A stretch of DNA of 64,000 nucleotides from Rhodoferax sediminis (GCF_006970865.1 NZ_CP035503.1:1935001-1999000); one strand, 5' to 3'. Positions 41,844 to 50,261 are shown, numbered from the stretch's first letter. Program-made: numbers and translations. Notes: generated by a model not told the origin, from the sequence alone.

Positions 41844-43106
41844 ATGAAAAAAGCAGTGGTGGTGGGCGGCGGCCCGGCCGGTTTGATGGCTGCCGAAGTA
41901 TTGGCGGGCGCGGGCGTCGAGGTGCATGTGTTTGACGCGATGCCCTCGGTGGGCCGCAAGTTTTTGCTGGCCGGCAAGGGCGGGCTGAACCTGACGCATT
42001 CCGAGCCGCCCGAAATATTTGTTACGCGCTATGGAGCACGCCAGCCGCAGATCGAGCCGTTGTTAAAAATCTTCGGCGCCGCCGAACTGCGCGACTGGGC
42101 CAAGGCGCTCGGCGTTGAGACTTTCGTCGGCACCTCGGGTCGCGTCTTCCCGAAGGACCTGAAAGCCGCGCCGCTGCTGCGCGCCTGGCTGCACCGGCTG
42201 CGGGCGGCGGGCGTGCAGTTCCATATGCGGCATCGCTGGACCGGCTGGAGCGAGCAGGGCGATCCAGGCGCCTTGACCTTTGCCACGCCGCAGGACCCGA
42301 ACCCGGTGCGCGTGCAGGCCGACGCCGTCGTGCTCGCGCTGGGCGGCGCCAGCTGGGCGCGCCTGGGCTCGGACGGCGCGTGGGCGGGTTTGCTCGGTGC
42401 GCGCGGCATCAATATCGCGCCCTTGCAGCCCGCCAACTGCGGCTTCGACGTGGGCAGTGCCGGGCGCACCGGATGGACGGACCATTTCAAAACCCGCTTC
42501 GCGGGTCAGCCCTTCAAATCGGTGGCCATTGCCTTCACCGACTCGCAGGGCCGCAGCTTCAGCCGCCGCGGCGAATTCGTCGCCACCGCCACGGGTGTGG
42601 AGGGCAGCCTGGTGTATGCGGCATCCAGCCTGCTGCGCGACGAGATCGCGGCGCACGGCAGCGCCACCTTCCACCTGGACCTGCTGCCCGACAAAACGCC
42701 CGAGCGCGTGCTGGCCGAGGTCGCGCATCCGCGCGGCTCGCGCACGCTCTCCAGCCACCTGAAAAGTCGCCTCGGCCTGGACGGCATCAAGGCCAGCATC
42801 CTGCACGAATTGCTCGACAAGAACGAGCTGGCGCAGCCCGCCCGGTTGGCAGAGGCCATCAAGGCCCTGCCAATCCGTCTGGTCGCCGCCCGGCCGATCA
42901 TTGAAGCCATCAGCACCGCGGGCGGCGTGCCGTTCGAGGCGCTGGATGAGCACTTGATGTTGAAGCAATTGCCCGGTGTGTTCTGCGCCGGCGAAATGCT
43001 GGATTGGGAGGCGCCTACCGGCGGTTATTTGATGACGGCCTGTTTTGCGAGTGGGCGGTGGGCGGGGCAGGGGGTCTTACGTTGGGTGGGGCGTGAAGAG
43101 GGATGA
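41844..43106 (+). CDS. HI0933/TIGR03862-type flavoprotein
   Basis: A 420-residue FAD-dependent oxidoreductase. The dinucleotide fold begins at residue 1: KKAVVVGGGPAGLMAAEVLA, followed by the family motif VGRKFLLAGKGGLNLTHSE. A second conserved block is DAVVLALGGASWARLGSDG, and the end has CAGEMLDWEAPTGGYLMTACFASG. Related proteins include YhiN/BaiN-type flavoproteins; the substrate of this subgroup is not established. The ATG follows the addA stop with no gap, so it is likely translated from the same message. Confidence 0.87.
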   Translation: MKKAVVVGGGPAGLMAAEVLAGAGVEVHVFDAMPSVGRKFLLAGKGGLNLTHSEPPEIFVTRYGARQPQIEPLLKIFGAAELRDWAKALGVETFVGTSGRVFPKDLKAAPLLRAWLHRLRAAGVQFHMRHRWTGWSEQGDPGALTFATPQDPNPVRVQADAVVLALGGASWARLGSDGAWAGLLGARGINIAPLQPANCGFDVGSAGRTGWTDHFKTRFAGQPFKSVAIAFTDSQGRSFSRRGEFVATATGVEGSLVYAASSLLRDEIAAHGSATFHLDLLPDKTPERVLAEVAHPRGSRTLSSHLKSRLGLDGIKASILHELLDKNELAQPARLAEAIKALPIRLVAARPIIEAISTAGGVPFEALDEHLMLKQLPGVFCAGEMLDWEAPTGGYLMTACFASGRWAGQGVLRWVGREEG

Positions 43107-43250
43107 ACTACTATTTGGATTCCTTCTATTTACAGCTCCCGTGTTACTTGAGCTGGGGAAGAGAAGCTCCAGTGATACAGCCGAAGGTCAAATGTCGGAT
43201 GCGCCTTGAGTTTTCTCGCGACCCGCTATCCAATCATCACAAGGACTGCT

Positions 43251-43487
43251 ATGAATGAGGACGAATACCGGGGACTCGAAAAATTAACTGATCGTGAGTT
43301 GTTCGATTTCACGACCGAGACGGCGGGATCGCAGCGTAAGTGGGCCGCCCTGCACCTTCTTGAGCTGCGCAGAAACCGGGTCGTGGCTTCAGCGGCAAAG
43401 TGGTCCGCGGCTGCAGCATGTTTTGCGGCGATGGTCGCAGGTATTTCCGCTGTGGTCGCTGTTCTGAGCTACCTGCACAACTCGTAG
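43251..43487 (+). CDS. Small hypothetical membrane protein
   Basis: Not recognised. 78 residues: an acidic N-terminus (MNEDEYRGLEKLTDRELFDF), then one hydrophobic segment near residues 49-73 (AAACFAAMVAGISAVVAVL). AAGGA lies five bases before the ATG, which supports this start over in-frame codons upstream. It is the first gene of an AT-richer islet. Single-span topology is the only inference possible. Confidence 0.55.
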   Translation: MNEDEYRGLEKLTDRELFDFTTETAGSQRKWAALHLLELRRNRVVASAAKWSAAAACFAAMVAGISAVVAVLSYLHNS

Positions 43488-43510
43488 CAGCGCTCAAATG
43501 GGCTGTTTCA

Positions 43511-44023
43511 CTACCTTGACTGAAGCAGCCTAGTCTTTTCCGCCGTGAACTCGGCCTCCGTAAGTACGCCCCGCTTTCTAAGGTCGTCCAGCTTTAGCAA
43601 TTCCGTATATGTATCGCGGGTGGGATGCTCGCTGACGACCGCCGCCGCGGGAGCCGGCGTGGTCTGATTCCTGATCGTAATTTCCGTCTTCGGAACGTCA
43701 GGCGTGAGTTGGCCTCGACGGACCTCTGGATCATCATGGTTGACCACCCGAAATTGGTACTCAATGGAGGCGAAGCAAGCAGGGCAAGGCCTCAGCGGCG
43801 TCTCAGAGACGCGGACAGGGACCGCAACTTTGCCGCGCTGAGCCGCGAACTGACTTGCTTCCCGGATGACGTCTGCCTTCATTGCCGCGGCATTCCCGAA
43901 CACCCCTCCCTTGTCGATCCGGGTGAGCAAGTAAGTATCCGGGCCAAGTTCCGTAATGGGAGGATTCGCCGCGCACCCTGCCACCGCAGCCAGCACGATT
44001 GCGATCAATGTGAACCGTTGCAT
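43511..44023 (-). CDS. Lipoprotein with C-terminal SHOCT-like domain
   Basis: A 170-residue predicted lipoprotein. The signal has a lipobox VLAAVAGC ending at Cys16. The middle (ITELGPDTYLLTRIDKGG, VRETP-like Cys-Pro-Ala-Cys) is unfamiliar. The last ~30 residues (LLKLDDLRKRGVLTEAEFTA) match the SHOCT motif, a short helical oligomerisation module. I use the ATG at 44023, with GGAGGG four to five bases upstream; longer in-frame starts lack a signal peptide. Function unknown. Confidence 0.7.
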   Translation of the reverse strand: MQRFTLIAIVLAAVAGCAANPPITELGPDTYLLTRIDKGGVFGNAAAMKADVIREASQFAAQRGKVAVPVRVSETPLRPCPACFASIEYQFRVVNHDDPEVRRGQLTPDVPKTEITIRNQTTPAPAAAVVSEHPTRDTYTELLKLDDLRKRGVLTEAEFTAEKTRLLQSR

Positions 44024-44148
44024 AAGACCCTCCAATTTCATGACAGTATTGCAGGGTACCCAGACAAAATCGTAAGGGAACTGCGAAACATCGTACGATT
44101 TTAGATATAAAGCCGATAAAAGTGGGCTCCTCAAAATTCCACTTCCCA

Positions 44149-44216
44149 GTTCTCAGAACCGACCGCTTTGGGGAACCGAACAGGTCTGGAACAGACACCC
44201 CAAAAGCTTTGAGAAC
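44149..44216. repeat. Nested imperfect inverted repeat
   Basis: Outer arms GTTCTCA (44149-44155) / TGAGAAC (44210-44216), middle arms GCTTTGGGG (44165-44173) / CCCCAAAAGC (44198-44207), and an apical hairpin GTCTG-GAA-CAGAC (44184-44196). All three share one centre, so a single folded strand would be a ~68-base stem-loop. No gene covers it. It lies in the 206-base gap between the SHOCT lipoprotein and the BrnA-like gene. Confidence 0.6.
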
Positions 44217-44229
44217 GGTGCTGAAGCAG

Positions 44230-44511
44230 TCAAATACTTCCCCGCTTCAGAGCCAACGCATCGCGCAGCAGGCTGTTCACGCGTGTTTGCCAACCCGGCC
44301 CGCTGCTCTTGAGCGCATCCATGACCTCGCCATCCACGCGCATGGTGAGCGCAACCTTGGGGCTTGCCAGTCGCGGGCGTCCGCGCATGGGGCGTAACTC
44401 GGCCAGTTGCTGGTCGTTGAGTGGCGGGTTGTCCGGATCGCTAAAGGCTGCGGCCGTGATGACCGCATCTTCCTTTGGCGTTGGCGGTGTGAGCTTAAGT
44501 CGCTTGTTCAT
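44230..44511 (-). CDS. BrnA-like antitoxin (orphan)
   Basis: A 93-residue protein ending in a ribbon-helix-helix-like domain typical of BrnA antitoxins: PKVALTMRVDGEVMDALKSS, then GPGWQTRVNSLLRDAL. BrnA binds and neutralises the RelE-like toxin BrnT and represses the shared promoter. The cognate brnT should lie just upstream, but there is only a 17-codon frame (ending in EYRHYEQAT) overlapping the antitoxin start, before the MliC-like gene. Either the toxin was lost or this is a solitary regulator. Confidence 0.75.
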   Translation of the reverse strand: MNKRLKLTPPTPKEDAVITAAAFSDPDNPPLNDQQLAELRPMRGRPRLASPKVALTMRVDGEVMDALKSSGPGWQTRVNSLLRDALALKRGSI

Positions 44512-44544
44512 AGTGGCGGTACTCCCGCATTTTGACCTTGCGCA

Positions 44545-44919
44545 TCATGGTGAGCGCCCTTGCTTCTGGACGCAGCTCTCGATCACGGCGCCCGTGGTGT
44601 CATCGGCACTATGGCGCAGCAGCGTGCCTGGTGCGCCGGCGCCGGTGCCCTTGGTCCACCACTCCAGGCCATCGCCGACATAGCGCGCACCGCTGCCGGA
44701 CACGGCCACATGCATCAGATGCGTCTGCTCCGCATACCGCACGGCAGCCGTGCCATCGGCGCGATAGGCCGCCTCGATGATTCGGCCACTTTCGCAGCGG
44801 TAGACAAACGACGCGATCACGGTCGCGGCCTGCCCGGTGCCCTGATGGACACCAGGGGTAGCGCAGCCAGCGAGGGTGGCAGCCATCACGATGGCGGACA
44901 GACCCGGCGAGTATCCCAT
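44545..44919 (-). CDS. MliC-like lysozyme-inhibitor lipoprotein
   Basis: A 124-residue predicted lipoprotein: signal with lipobox ATLAGC (Cys19). The mature part follows the MliC/PliC pattern: FVYRCESGRIIEAAYRADGT with the first conserved Cys, then VAVSGSGARYVGDGLEWWTKG, and a C-terminal Cys in VIESCVQ that would pair with the first. MliC proteins block c-type lysozyme at the periplasmic face. The ATG is two bases after the stop of the TAXI-type gene, so they are co-transcribed. Confidence 0.72.
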   Translation of the reverse strand: MGYSPGLSAIVMAATLAGCATPGVHQGTGQAATVIASFVYRCESGRIIEAAYRADGTAAVRYAEQTHLMHVAVSGSGARYVGDGLEWWTKGTGAGAPGTLLRHSADDTTGAVIESCVQKQGRSP

Positions 44920-44921
44920 CG

Positions 44922-45866
44922 CTACTGGATCTTCCGGCCCCGATCGTCATGTCGGCGACGAACGCCCCTGGACATCTCGCGCTTGATGGCGGCTGTCGCG
45001 GCAGGGTGGGCGGGCCAGCTGATTTTATCTATTCGACCAAGAGGATCGACCTCACGCCACTTCACGTGGAACCCTGGCGCCGTTTGCATCATGCCGACAT
45101 TTCCCGCGATGCATGAAACCAGGTCGCCAATTTCTTTTTGGTACTGATTCTTGAAAGCAAAGGTCGCCAGAATGCTGTCAACCTTGTAGGTCCGAATTGA
45201 AGATTTCTGGAACGCATAGGTGCCAGATGGAATCATGGTCTTCGTATAGAGACCGAATGAATCAAGTGCAGGATTTGAGATGGGTACGAGCTTGATGCCA
45301 TGGGATTTCGTGATCATGCTAACGGGTTTTCCTGCAACGACCAGCTCAGCATCAGCTGTCCCGTTTACTACCGCGTCATAGCCTTGCTGTTGCGTCATTC
45401 CAGCGACAGGAATCCACTTGATACCGGTCACTTTTTTAATCACCTGCGCGGTAACCCAGTTGCCAGAGCCTTCGACGCCCTCAACGACTCTTTTCCCCGC
45501 GAGTTCATCGATGCTGTTTATGGATGAGTCGTCTTTCACGAGAAGGTGAAATTCCTCCGAGTAAAACGGAAACACCATCATGATTCGGCTCATCATCTTC
45601 GGATCAATACCTTGCTCATAGACAAGCGCGTCGGTTTGGACAATGCCGTACTGCGTGGTCTTGTCGCCATAAATCTTGAAGATATTGTCGAGCGAGCCAT
45701 CCGAGGGTACGTTGATGATCCTGGCATTCGGCTTGGAGCAGACCTTTATGATGTCATTGGTTATCGCATAATATGTTCCGGTTGGCTGTCCAGAAGAAAT
45801 TCCGATAGTTTGAGCACCTGCAGAAAATGCGGCGATGATGGCGAGAAGAGCGAATGTTTTTTTCAT
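44922..45866 (-). CDS. TAXI-type solute-binding protein (orphan)
   Basis: A 314-residue periplasmic binding protein. The signal peptide MKKTFALLAIIAAFSAGAQ is followed by TIGISSGQPTGTYYAITNDI, the usual opening of TAXI-type TRAP binding proteins, and then DELAGKRVVEGVEGSGNWVTA. Start 45866 has AGG seven bases upstream; an in-frame ATG at 45881 is less likely. TAXI proteins normally work with a fused DctQM membrane component, which is absent from this window. Neighbours are two small proteins and MliC. Ligand unknown. Confidence 0.75.
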   Translation of the reverse strand: MKKTFALLAIIAAFSAGAQTIGISSGQPTGTYYAITNDIIKVCSKPNARIINVPSDGSLDNIFKIYGDKTTQYGIVQTDALVYEQGIDPKMMSRIMMVFPFYSEEFHLLVKDDSSINSIDELAGKRVVEGVEGSGNWVTAQVIKKVTGIKWIPVAGMTQQQGYDAVVNGTADAELVVAGKPVSMITKSHGIKLVPISNPALDSFGLYTKTMIPSGTYAFQKSSIRTYKVDSILATFAFKNQYQKEIGDLVSCIAGNVGMMQTAPGFHVKWREVDPLGRIDKISWPAHPAATAAIKREMSRGVRRRHDDRGRKIQ

Positions 45867-45881
45867 TTGCTGGCCTTTCAT

Positions 45882-46109
45882 TTATTTCTTGCCGGCGCGC
45901 AACACGGCGCTAAGGCCGGGGTCCGAAGGTTCCGGCTCTGCTTGAACTGGCGTTGGTTCCTGAATTGGAATTGAATGAATGGGGGCTGCTTTCACCTGCG
46001 GACGCGTCTCAGGTTCCGCTGGAACTTTGCTGAGCATTCCGACAGTCCACCCAATGGCACCTGCGATAATCAACATGCCAATTACTTTTGAAATTGGTTT
46101 GATTTTCAT
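45882..46109 (-). CDS. Small single-span protein with Pro-rich tail
   Basis: Not recognised. 75 residues: a basic N-terminus and one hydrophobic segment (VIGMLIIAGAIGWTVGML, residues ~8-25), then a Pro/Glu-rich tail (VPAEPETRPQVKAAPIHSIP) likely on the periplasmic side. Starting at the ATG 46109; a TTG at 46145 is also in frame. Its stop touches the first ATG of the TAXI-type gene, so they are likely one operon. Confidence 0.5.
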   Translation of the reverse strand: MKIKPISKVIGMLIIAGAIGWTVGMLSKVPAEPETRPQVKAAPIHSIPIQEPTPVQAEPEPSDPGLSAVLRAGKK

Positions 46110-46141
46110 ATCTTTACCGCTTTCATCTGCTTTTTGAGCGA

Positions 46142-46282
46142 TCAAAAGCGATGCCCGCCGGCAGCAACGTATTCGAGATCATCGAAATTTCCGGCGCAAT
46201 TAGCGAGGTTGATCGTCTTGGGCAGTGTGCCGGCTGGTCTGTACAGACAGGCTTTGTTGGAGCCGGCGTTGGTCGTGGACAT
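46142..46282 (-). CDS. Possible 46-residue peptide
   Basis: Short frame starting MSTTNAGSNKACLYRPAGTL and ending VAAGGHRF, with TTGGAG five bases before its ATG. It contains two Cys and no membrane segment. It is kept only because of the good ribosome site and its position heading the row of minus-strand islet genes; coding status is unproven. Confidence 0.3.
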   Translation of the reverse strand: MSTTNAGSNKACLYRPAGTLPKTINLANCAGNFDDLEYVAAGGHRF

Positions 46283-46785
46283 GGTGTCTCCAACTGCTAC
46301 GACACCTCGCCCGTTACCCGGAAGACACAACGTAATTGGCCGTAACGGCCCGGGTGGTTACGTCGATCTGGTAGACGGTATCGGGTCCATAGCTTGCGTT
46401 ATTACCTTAAACCACCTCTTCAGCAGGGGCCGCCGACATACAGGCACAAACACAGGCAACCTCCCATCCCAAGCGCTAGAACGGGATCACGCTTTTGGTC
46501 TGGAATGAGCAATATTTGTGCCATAAACAATTATCTTTATATATCAATATAGTTTTGAATGTTGTGTCCGGTGGCCGTAAAAATCTCCGACACTTTCGTG
46601 TCTGAAAAATATCACGTGTGAGAGTTCCGGGTGTCGCGTTCGTGAGATCGTGCCGTCGGATGGCGCCGCTTGGTTGTCCGTAAAAGATGAGATGAATCGG
46701 CCCCAATCCAATGACAGATATACGCATCTAGCTATTTATTTTGTAGCAAACTCGGTGTCGCGCAGTCTCGAGCCAAAATATCTCC
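46283..46785. other. Intergenic stretch without a supported gene
   Basis: About 500 bases at the edge of the islet. The middle part (around 46500-46620) is AT-rich. A small hairpin GACAC/GTGTC occurs near 46590-46605. Short open frames here lack ribosome sites and recognisable protein character. I see no transposon ends, tRNA or promoter that I could defend. Confidence 0.5.
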
Positions 46786-47190
46786 ATGTCCACCGCGTCG
46801 CGCAAGACCCAAAGTCCGCCAGCTGGCGCCAGGAAGGCTGCAGCCAAGCCGCGCGCCAGGCGCACGCCACGCAGCCACCACTACCACGTCTACGTGATCG
46901 AACTGTCGGACGAGGTGTGGAACGTGGGGCGGTTCCGCCGGGCCAACCCCGACTATCAGCTTGGCAAGCCGTTCGTCTACGTGGGCATGACGGGGCTGGA
47001 CCCGGACGTGCGCTTTGACAAGCACAAGGCGGGCATCCAGTCCAACGTGTTCGCCTTCAAGTACGGCCTGCGCCTGCTGCCCGCGCTGTACGCCGCCTAC
47101 AACCCGATGCCTTACGAGGGTGCGCGCGACATGGAGGTGGAGCTGGGCATTGCGCTGCGCGAGGCGGGCTACGGCGTCTGGCAGGCGTAG
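46786..47190 (+). CDS. GIY-YIG-like superfamily protein
   Basis: A 134-residue protein with a basic Ala/Arg/Pro-rich N-tail (residues 1-30) and a compact domain reminiscent of the GIY-YIG fold: HHYHVYVIELSDEVW for the first strand, KPFVYVGMTGLDPDVRFDKH for the second strand plus the helix with the conserved Arg, and a C-terminal MEVELGIALREAGYGVWQA. A nuclease or DNA-repair role would follow from the fold, but the typical catalytic set is not fully visible. It starts the GC-rich block after the islet. Confidence 0.55.
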   Translation: MSTASRKTQSPPAGARKAAAKPRARRTPRSHHYHVYVIELSDEVWNVGRFRRANPDYQLGKPFVYVGMTGLDPDVRFDKHKAGIQSNVFAFKYGLRLLPALYAAYNPMPYEGARDMEVELGIALREAGYGVWQA

Positions 47191-47299
47191 CCGGTTTCGT
47201 TGCGTCGGGACAGGTTGAGGTTGTGTTGAACAACTGGATTGTGTCCCGTATAACCACGACTGGCGCGACCCGTTCTGCAGTCATCCCCAGGAGGTTTTT

Positions 47300-48058
47300 A
47301 TGCCTGTGCAAGAGCCCCTCGACCGCCGCCGCCGCGGCTTGCTCATCACGGGCGGCGCCCTGGCCGTTGGCGGCGCGCTGCAAGGGCGGCAAGCCCTCGC
47401 GCAGGCGGCGGGTGCTGCCAGCGGCACCAGGCTGCGCGTTGGCGTCATCGGCTCGGGTCATATCGGGGGCACCGTCGGCGGCTTGTGGGTCAAGGCCGGC
47501 CATCCGGTGCTGTTCTCTTCGCGCCGTCCCGACGAACTCAAGGGACTGGTGGCGGGGCTTGGTCCTCTGGCGCGCGCCGGCACGGTGGCCCAGGCGATCG
47601 CCTTCGGTGACGCGCTCCTCATTGCCGTGCCCTACGAGGCGCTGCCGCAGATCGGCCGGGACAACGCCGACGCGCTCGCGGGCAAGATCGTGCTCGATGC
47701 CTGCAATGCCGTGGGCGCGCGCGACGGCGCCATCGCCGACGAGGTGGAGCGCAACGGCATCGGCGTCACCTCGCAGAAATACCTGCCCGGTACGCGGCTG
47801 GTGCGCGCCTTCAACACCATGTCGTACATGATCCTCGCGCGCGAGGCGAACCGCCCCGACCCGAAGATGGCGATCCCGATCGCTGGCGACGATGCCTCGG
47901 CGGTGCTGGTTGCCGCGGGACTGGTGCGCGATGCCGGCTTCGAGCCGGTGGTGGTCGGCAAGCTGGCGGATGCAAGCCGCTTCCAGCGCGGCGGGCCAGG
48001 CTACGGCCAGTCGGTGAGCGCGGCCGAACTCAGGCAAAAACTGTCGCTGCCGCCATGA
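47300..48058 (+). CDS. F420/NADP oxidoreductase-like protein with Tat signal
   Basis: A 252-residue Rossmann protein. The N-terminus DRRRRGLLITGGALAVGGAL followed by ALAQA looks like a twin-arginine signal, so the enzyme may act in the periplasm. Next is LRVGVIGSGHIGGTVGGLW, the nucleotide loop of the coenzyme-F420-dependent NADP oxidoreductase family, then VLFSSRRPDELKGL and VLDACNAV. An AGGAGG-like site lies before the ATG. Its stop overlaps the next gene (ATGA). Substrate is unknown, and no F420 genes are nearby. Confidence 0.7.
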   Translation: MPVQEPLDRRRRGLLITGGALAVGGALQGRQALAQAAGAASGTRLRVGVIGSGHIGGTVGGLWVKAGHPVLFSSRRPDELKGLVAGLGPLARAGTVAQAIAFGDALLIAVPYEALPQIGRDNADALAGKIVLDACNAVGARDGAIADEVERNGIGVTSQKYLPGTRLVRAFNTMSYMILAREANRPDPKMAIPIAGDDASAVLVAAGLVRDAGFEPVVVGKLADASRFQRGGPGYGQSVSAAELRQKLSLPP

Positions 48059-49341
48059 TCGGGTTCCAGCGCTGGCTGCGGCGGGCGGTGCCGGCCACCC
48101 CTGCGGAACTCGCGGCGGCGCTGTGGTCCTTTGCCTATTTTTTCGCACTGCTGGCGGGCTACTACGTGCTGCGGCCGCTGCGCGACCAGATGGGCATCGC
48201 CGGCGGGGTCAGGACGCTGCCGTGGCTGTTCACCGCGACCTTCGTGACGCTGCTCGCGGCGCAGCCGCTGTACGGCGCACTGGTGGCGCGGCTGCCGCGC
48301 GCGCGCTTCATCCCGGTCGTGTATCACTTCTTTGTCGTCAACCTCGCGGTGTTCTGGCTGTTGCTGACGCTGGGCATCGCGCCGGTGCTGGTGGCGCGCG
48401 TGTTTTTTGTGTGGGTCAGCGTGTTCAACCTGTTTGCCGTGGCGGTGTTCTGGTCGTTCATGGCCGACCTGTTCACGAGCGAGCAGGGCAAGCGCCTGTT
48501 CGGCTTCATCGGCGCAGGCGGCACGGCCGGCGGGCTGCTGGGGCCTTTGATCACCATCGTGCTGTCGGTGCCGCTCGGGCCGGCCAACCTGCTGATTGCC
48601 GCGATCGTGTTTCTGGAGCTTGCGGTGTTCTGCGCGCACCGGCTCGAGCGCAGCGTGGGGGTACCGCAAGGCCGCCAGCGCAGCGAACCGCGTATCGGCG
48701 GCAGTGCCTTCGCCGCGCTGCCCGAGCTGATGCGTTCCCCCTACCTGCTCGGCGTTGGCGCCTGGGTAAGCCTGCTGTCGTTTGGTGCCACCACCCTGTA
48801 CCTGATACAGGCCCATGTGGTGGCCGCGGCGGTCCATGGCGCTGGCGCGCAGACGCGCATCTTCGCCAGCATCGACCTGGCGGTCGGACTCCTGACGCTG
48901 GCGACGCAGGTCTTCGCCACCGGGCAGCTGCTCAAGCGTTTTGGCACCGGTGTGGCGGCTGGTGCACTGCCGGCGGTGTACATCGTCGGCTTTGCGGCGC
49001 TGGCTTTGACACCGGGTCTCATCGTCGTGCTGGTGCTGCAGGTGGTGCAGCGCTGGATGAACTTCGCCATCGCCAATCCGGCGCGCCAGGTGTTTTTTAC
49101 CGTGCTGGGGCGCGAGGAAAAATACAAGGCGAAGAACCTGATCGACGTGGTGATCTACCGGGGCTCCGACGCGCTGTACGGCTGGGTGTTCGACAGCGTG
49201 CAGGCGCTGGGCTTGAAGATCGGTGCCATCGCGCTGTGTGCGCTGCCCGTGGTGGCTGGCTGGCTGGTGCTGTCGGCGGCGCTGGGACGAACGCAGGAGC
49301 GCCGCGCGGCCCGGGTGGCCGTGCCGGCGCCAGGAGAATGA
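48055..49341 (+). CDS. MFS-type transporter (ATP/ADP-translocase-like subgroup)
   Basis: A 428-residue membrane protein with about twelve spans. The start YFFALLAGYYVLRPLRDQMGI and the loop LFTSEQGKRLFGFIGAGGTAGG resemble MFS proteins related to the NTP/NDP exchanger group, although the free-living versions have other, unknown substrates. It overlaps both neighbours by four bases (ATGA or GTGA-type junctions), so the three genes form one tightly coupled operon. Confidence 0.72.
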   Translation: MIGFQRWLRRAVPATPAELAAALWSFAYFFALLAGYYVLRPLRDQMGIAGGVRTLPWLFTATFVTLLAAQPLYGALVARLPRARFIPVVYHFFVVNLAVFWLLLTLGIAPVLVARVFFVWVSVFNLFAVAVFWSFMADLFTSEQGKRLFGFIGAGGTAGGLLGPLITIVLSVPLGPANLLIAAIVFLELAVFCAHRLERSVGVPQGRQRSEPRIGGSAFAALPELMRSPYLLGVGAWVSLLSFGATTLYLIQAHVVAAAVHGAGAQTRIFASIDLAVGLLTLATQVFATGQLLKRFGTGVAAGALPAVYIVGFAALALTPGLIVVLVLQVVQRWMNFAIANPARQVFFTVLGREEKYKAKNLIDVVIYRGSDALYGWVFDSVQALGLKIGAIALCALPVVAGWLVLSAALGRTQERRAARVAVPAPGE

Positions 49342-49343
49342 CC

Positions 49344-50261
49344 ATGAACCACGTGAACCGCATGCCCCGCATCACCCGCCGCGAATTTTCTGCGCTCGCG
49401 GCTGCACCCTTGCTGCCGCAGGTCGCGCTGGCGCAAACCAGCGCGGCGCCACCCCTCACCACCCGCGCCATCCCAGGCACGGGCGAGCGCCTGCCCGTGG
49501 TGGGTCTGGGCACGGCCAGTGTGTTCAACAGCGACGACGAGCCGACCCGGCGCGCGGCAGCGCAGGTGGTGCAGGCGCTGGTCGATGCGGGCGGGCGGCT
49601 GATCGACACCGCGTCGACCTATGGCGACGCCGAGAGCGTGCTCGGCAAGGTCATCGCGGGCGCGACCTTGCAGGGCAAGATCTTCGTGGCCACCAAGCTG
49701 GAGGCACCGGACGCCGCGGAGCTCCAGCGCTCGCTGGCGCGGCTCAAGATGGCAAAGGTCGATCTGCTGCAGCTGCACAACGTGCGCGATGCGCGGCAAT
49801 CCCTGGCGCAATTCAAAGCCTGGAAGGCGCGGGGCCTGTGCCGCTACATCGGCATCACGTCCACCTACCACGGCGACTTTGCGGCGCTCGAGGCGGTGCT
49901 GGGGCGCGAGAAGCCGGACTTTGTGCAGGTCGACTATTCGCTCGACAACCGTCTGGCGGAAGAGCGCATCCTGCCGCTCGCGGCCGAAGTGCGGGCCGGC
50001 GTGCTGACGGCCCTGCCATTCGGCCGAGCCCGCCTGTTCCGCGCGGTGCGCGGCAAGGCGGTTCCCGATTGGGCGCAGGATTTTGCCGGCAGCTGGGCGC
50101 AATTCTTCCTCAAGTTTTTGCTCGCCGACGAGCGGGTCACGGCGGTCATTCCCGGTACTTCCGACCCGGCGCACATGATGGATAACCTGGGCGCCATGCG
50201 CGGGCGCCTGCCCGACGCGGCGCAGCGCCAGCGGATGATTGCGTTCGTGAATAGCCTGTAG
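49344..50261 (+). CDS. Aldo/keto reductase with Tat signal
   Basis: A 305-residue aldo/keto reductase preceded by a twin-arginine-like signal (RITRREFSALAAAPLLPQ, then VALAQ). Catalytic tetrad: Asp and Tyr in LIDTASTYGD, Lys in VATKLEAP, His in LLQLHNVRD. ATG 49344 has AGGAG seven bases upstream; ATG 49338 overlaps the stop of the transporter and is in frame too. Together with the upstream Tat-type oxidoreductase, this suggests a periplasmic redox pathway. Substrates unknown. Confidence 0.8.
   Translation: MNHVNRMPRITRREFSALAAAPLLPQVALAQTSAAPPLTTRAIPGTGERLPVVGLGTASVFNSDDEPTRRAAAQVVQALVDAGGRLIDTASTYGDAESVLGKVIAGATLQGKIFVATKLEAPDAAELQRSLARLKMAKVDLLQLHNVRDARQSLAQFKAWKARGLCRYIGITSTYHGDFAALEAVLGREKPDFVQVDYSLDNRLAEERILPLAAEVRAGVLTALPFGRARLFRAVRGKAVPDWAQDFAGSWAQFFLKFLLADERVTAVIPGTSDPAHMMDNLGAMRGRLPDAAQRQRMIAFVNSL

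Noticed and set aside
46476..46727. Open frame of 83 codons in the islet-edge gap, minus strand
   Set aside because: No ribosome site, no recognisable domain, and it lies across AT-rich sequence that looks intergenic.
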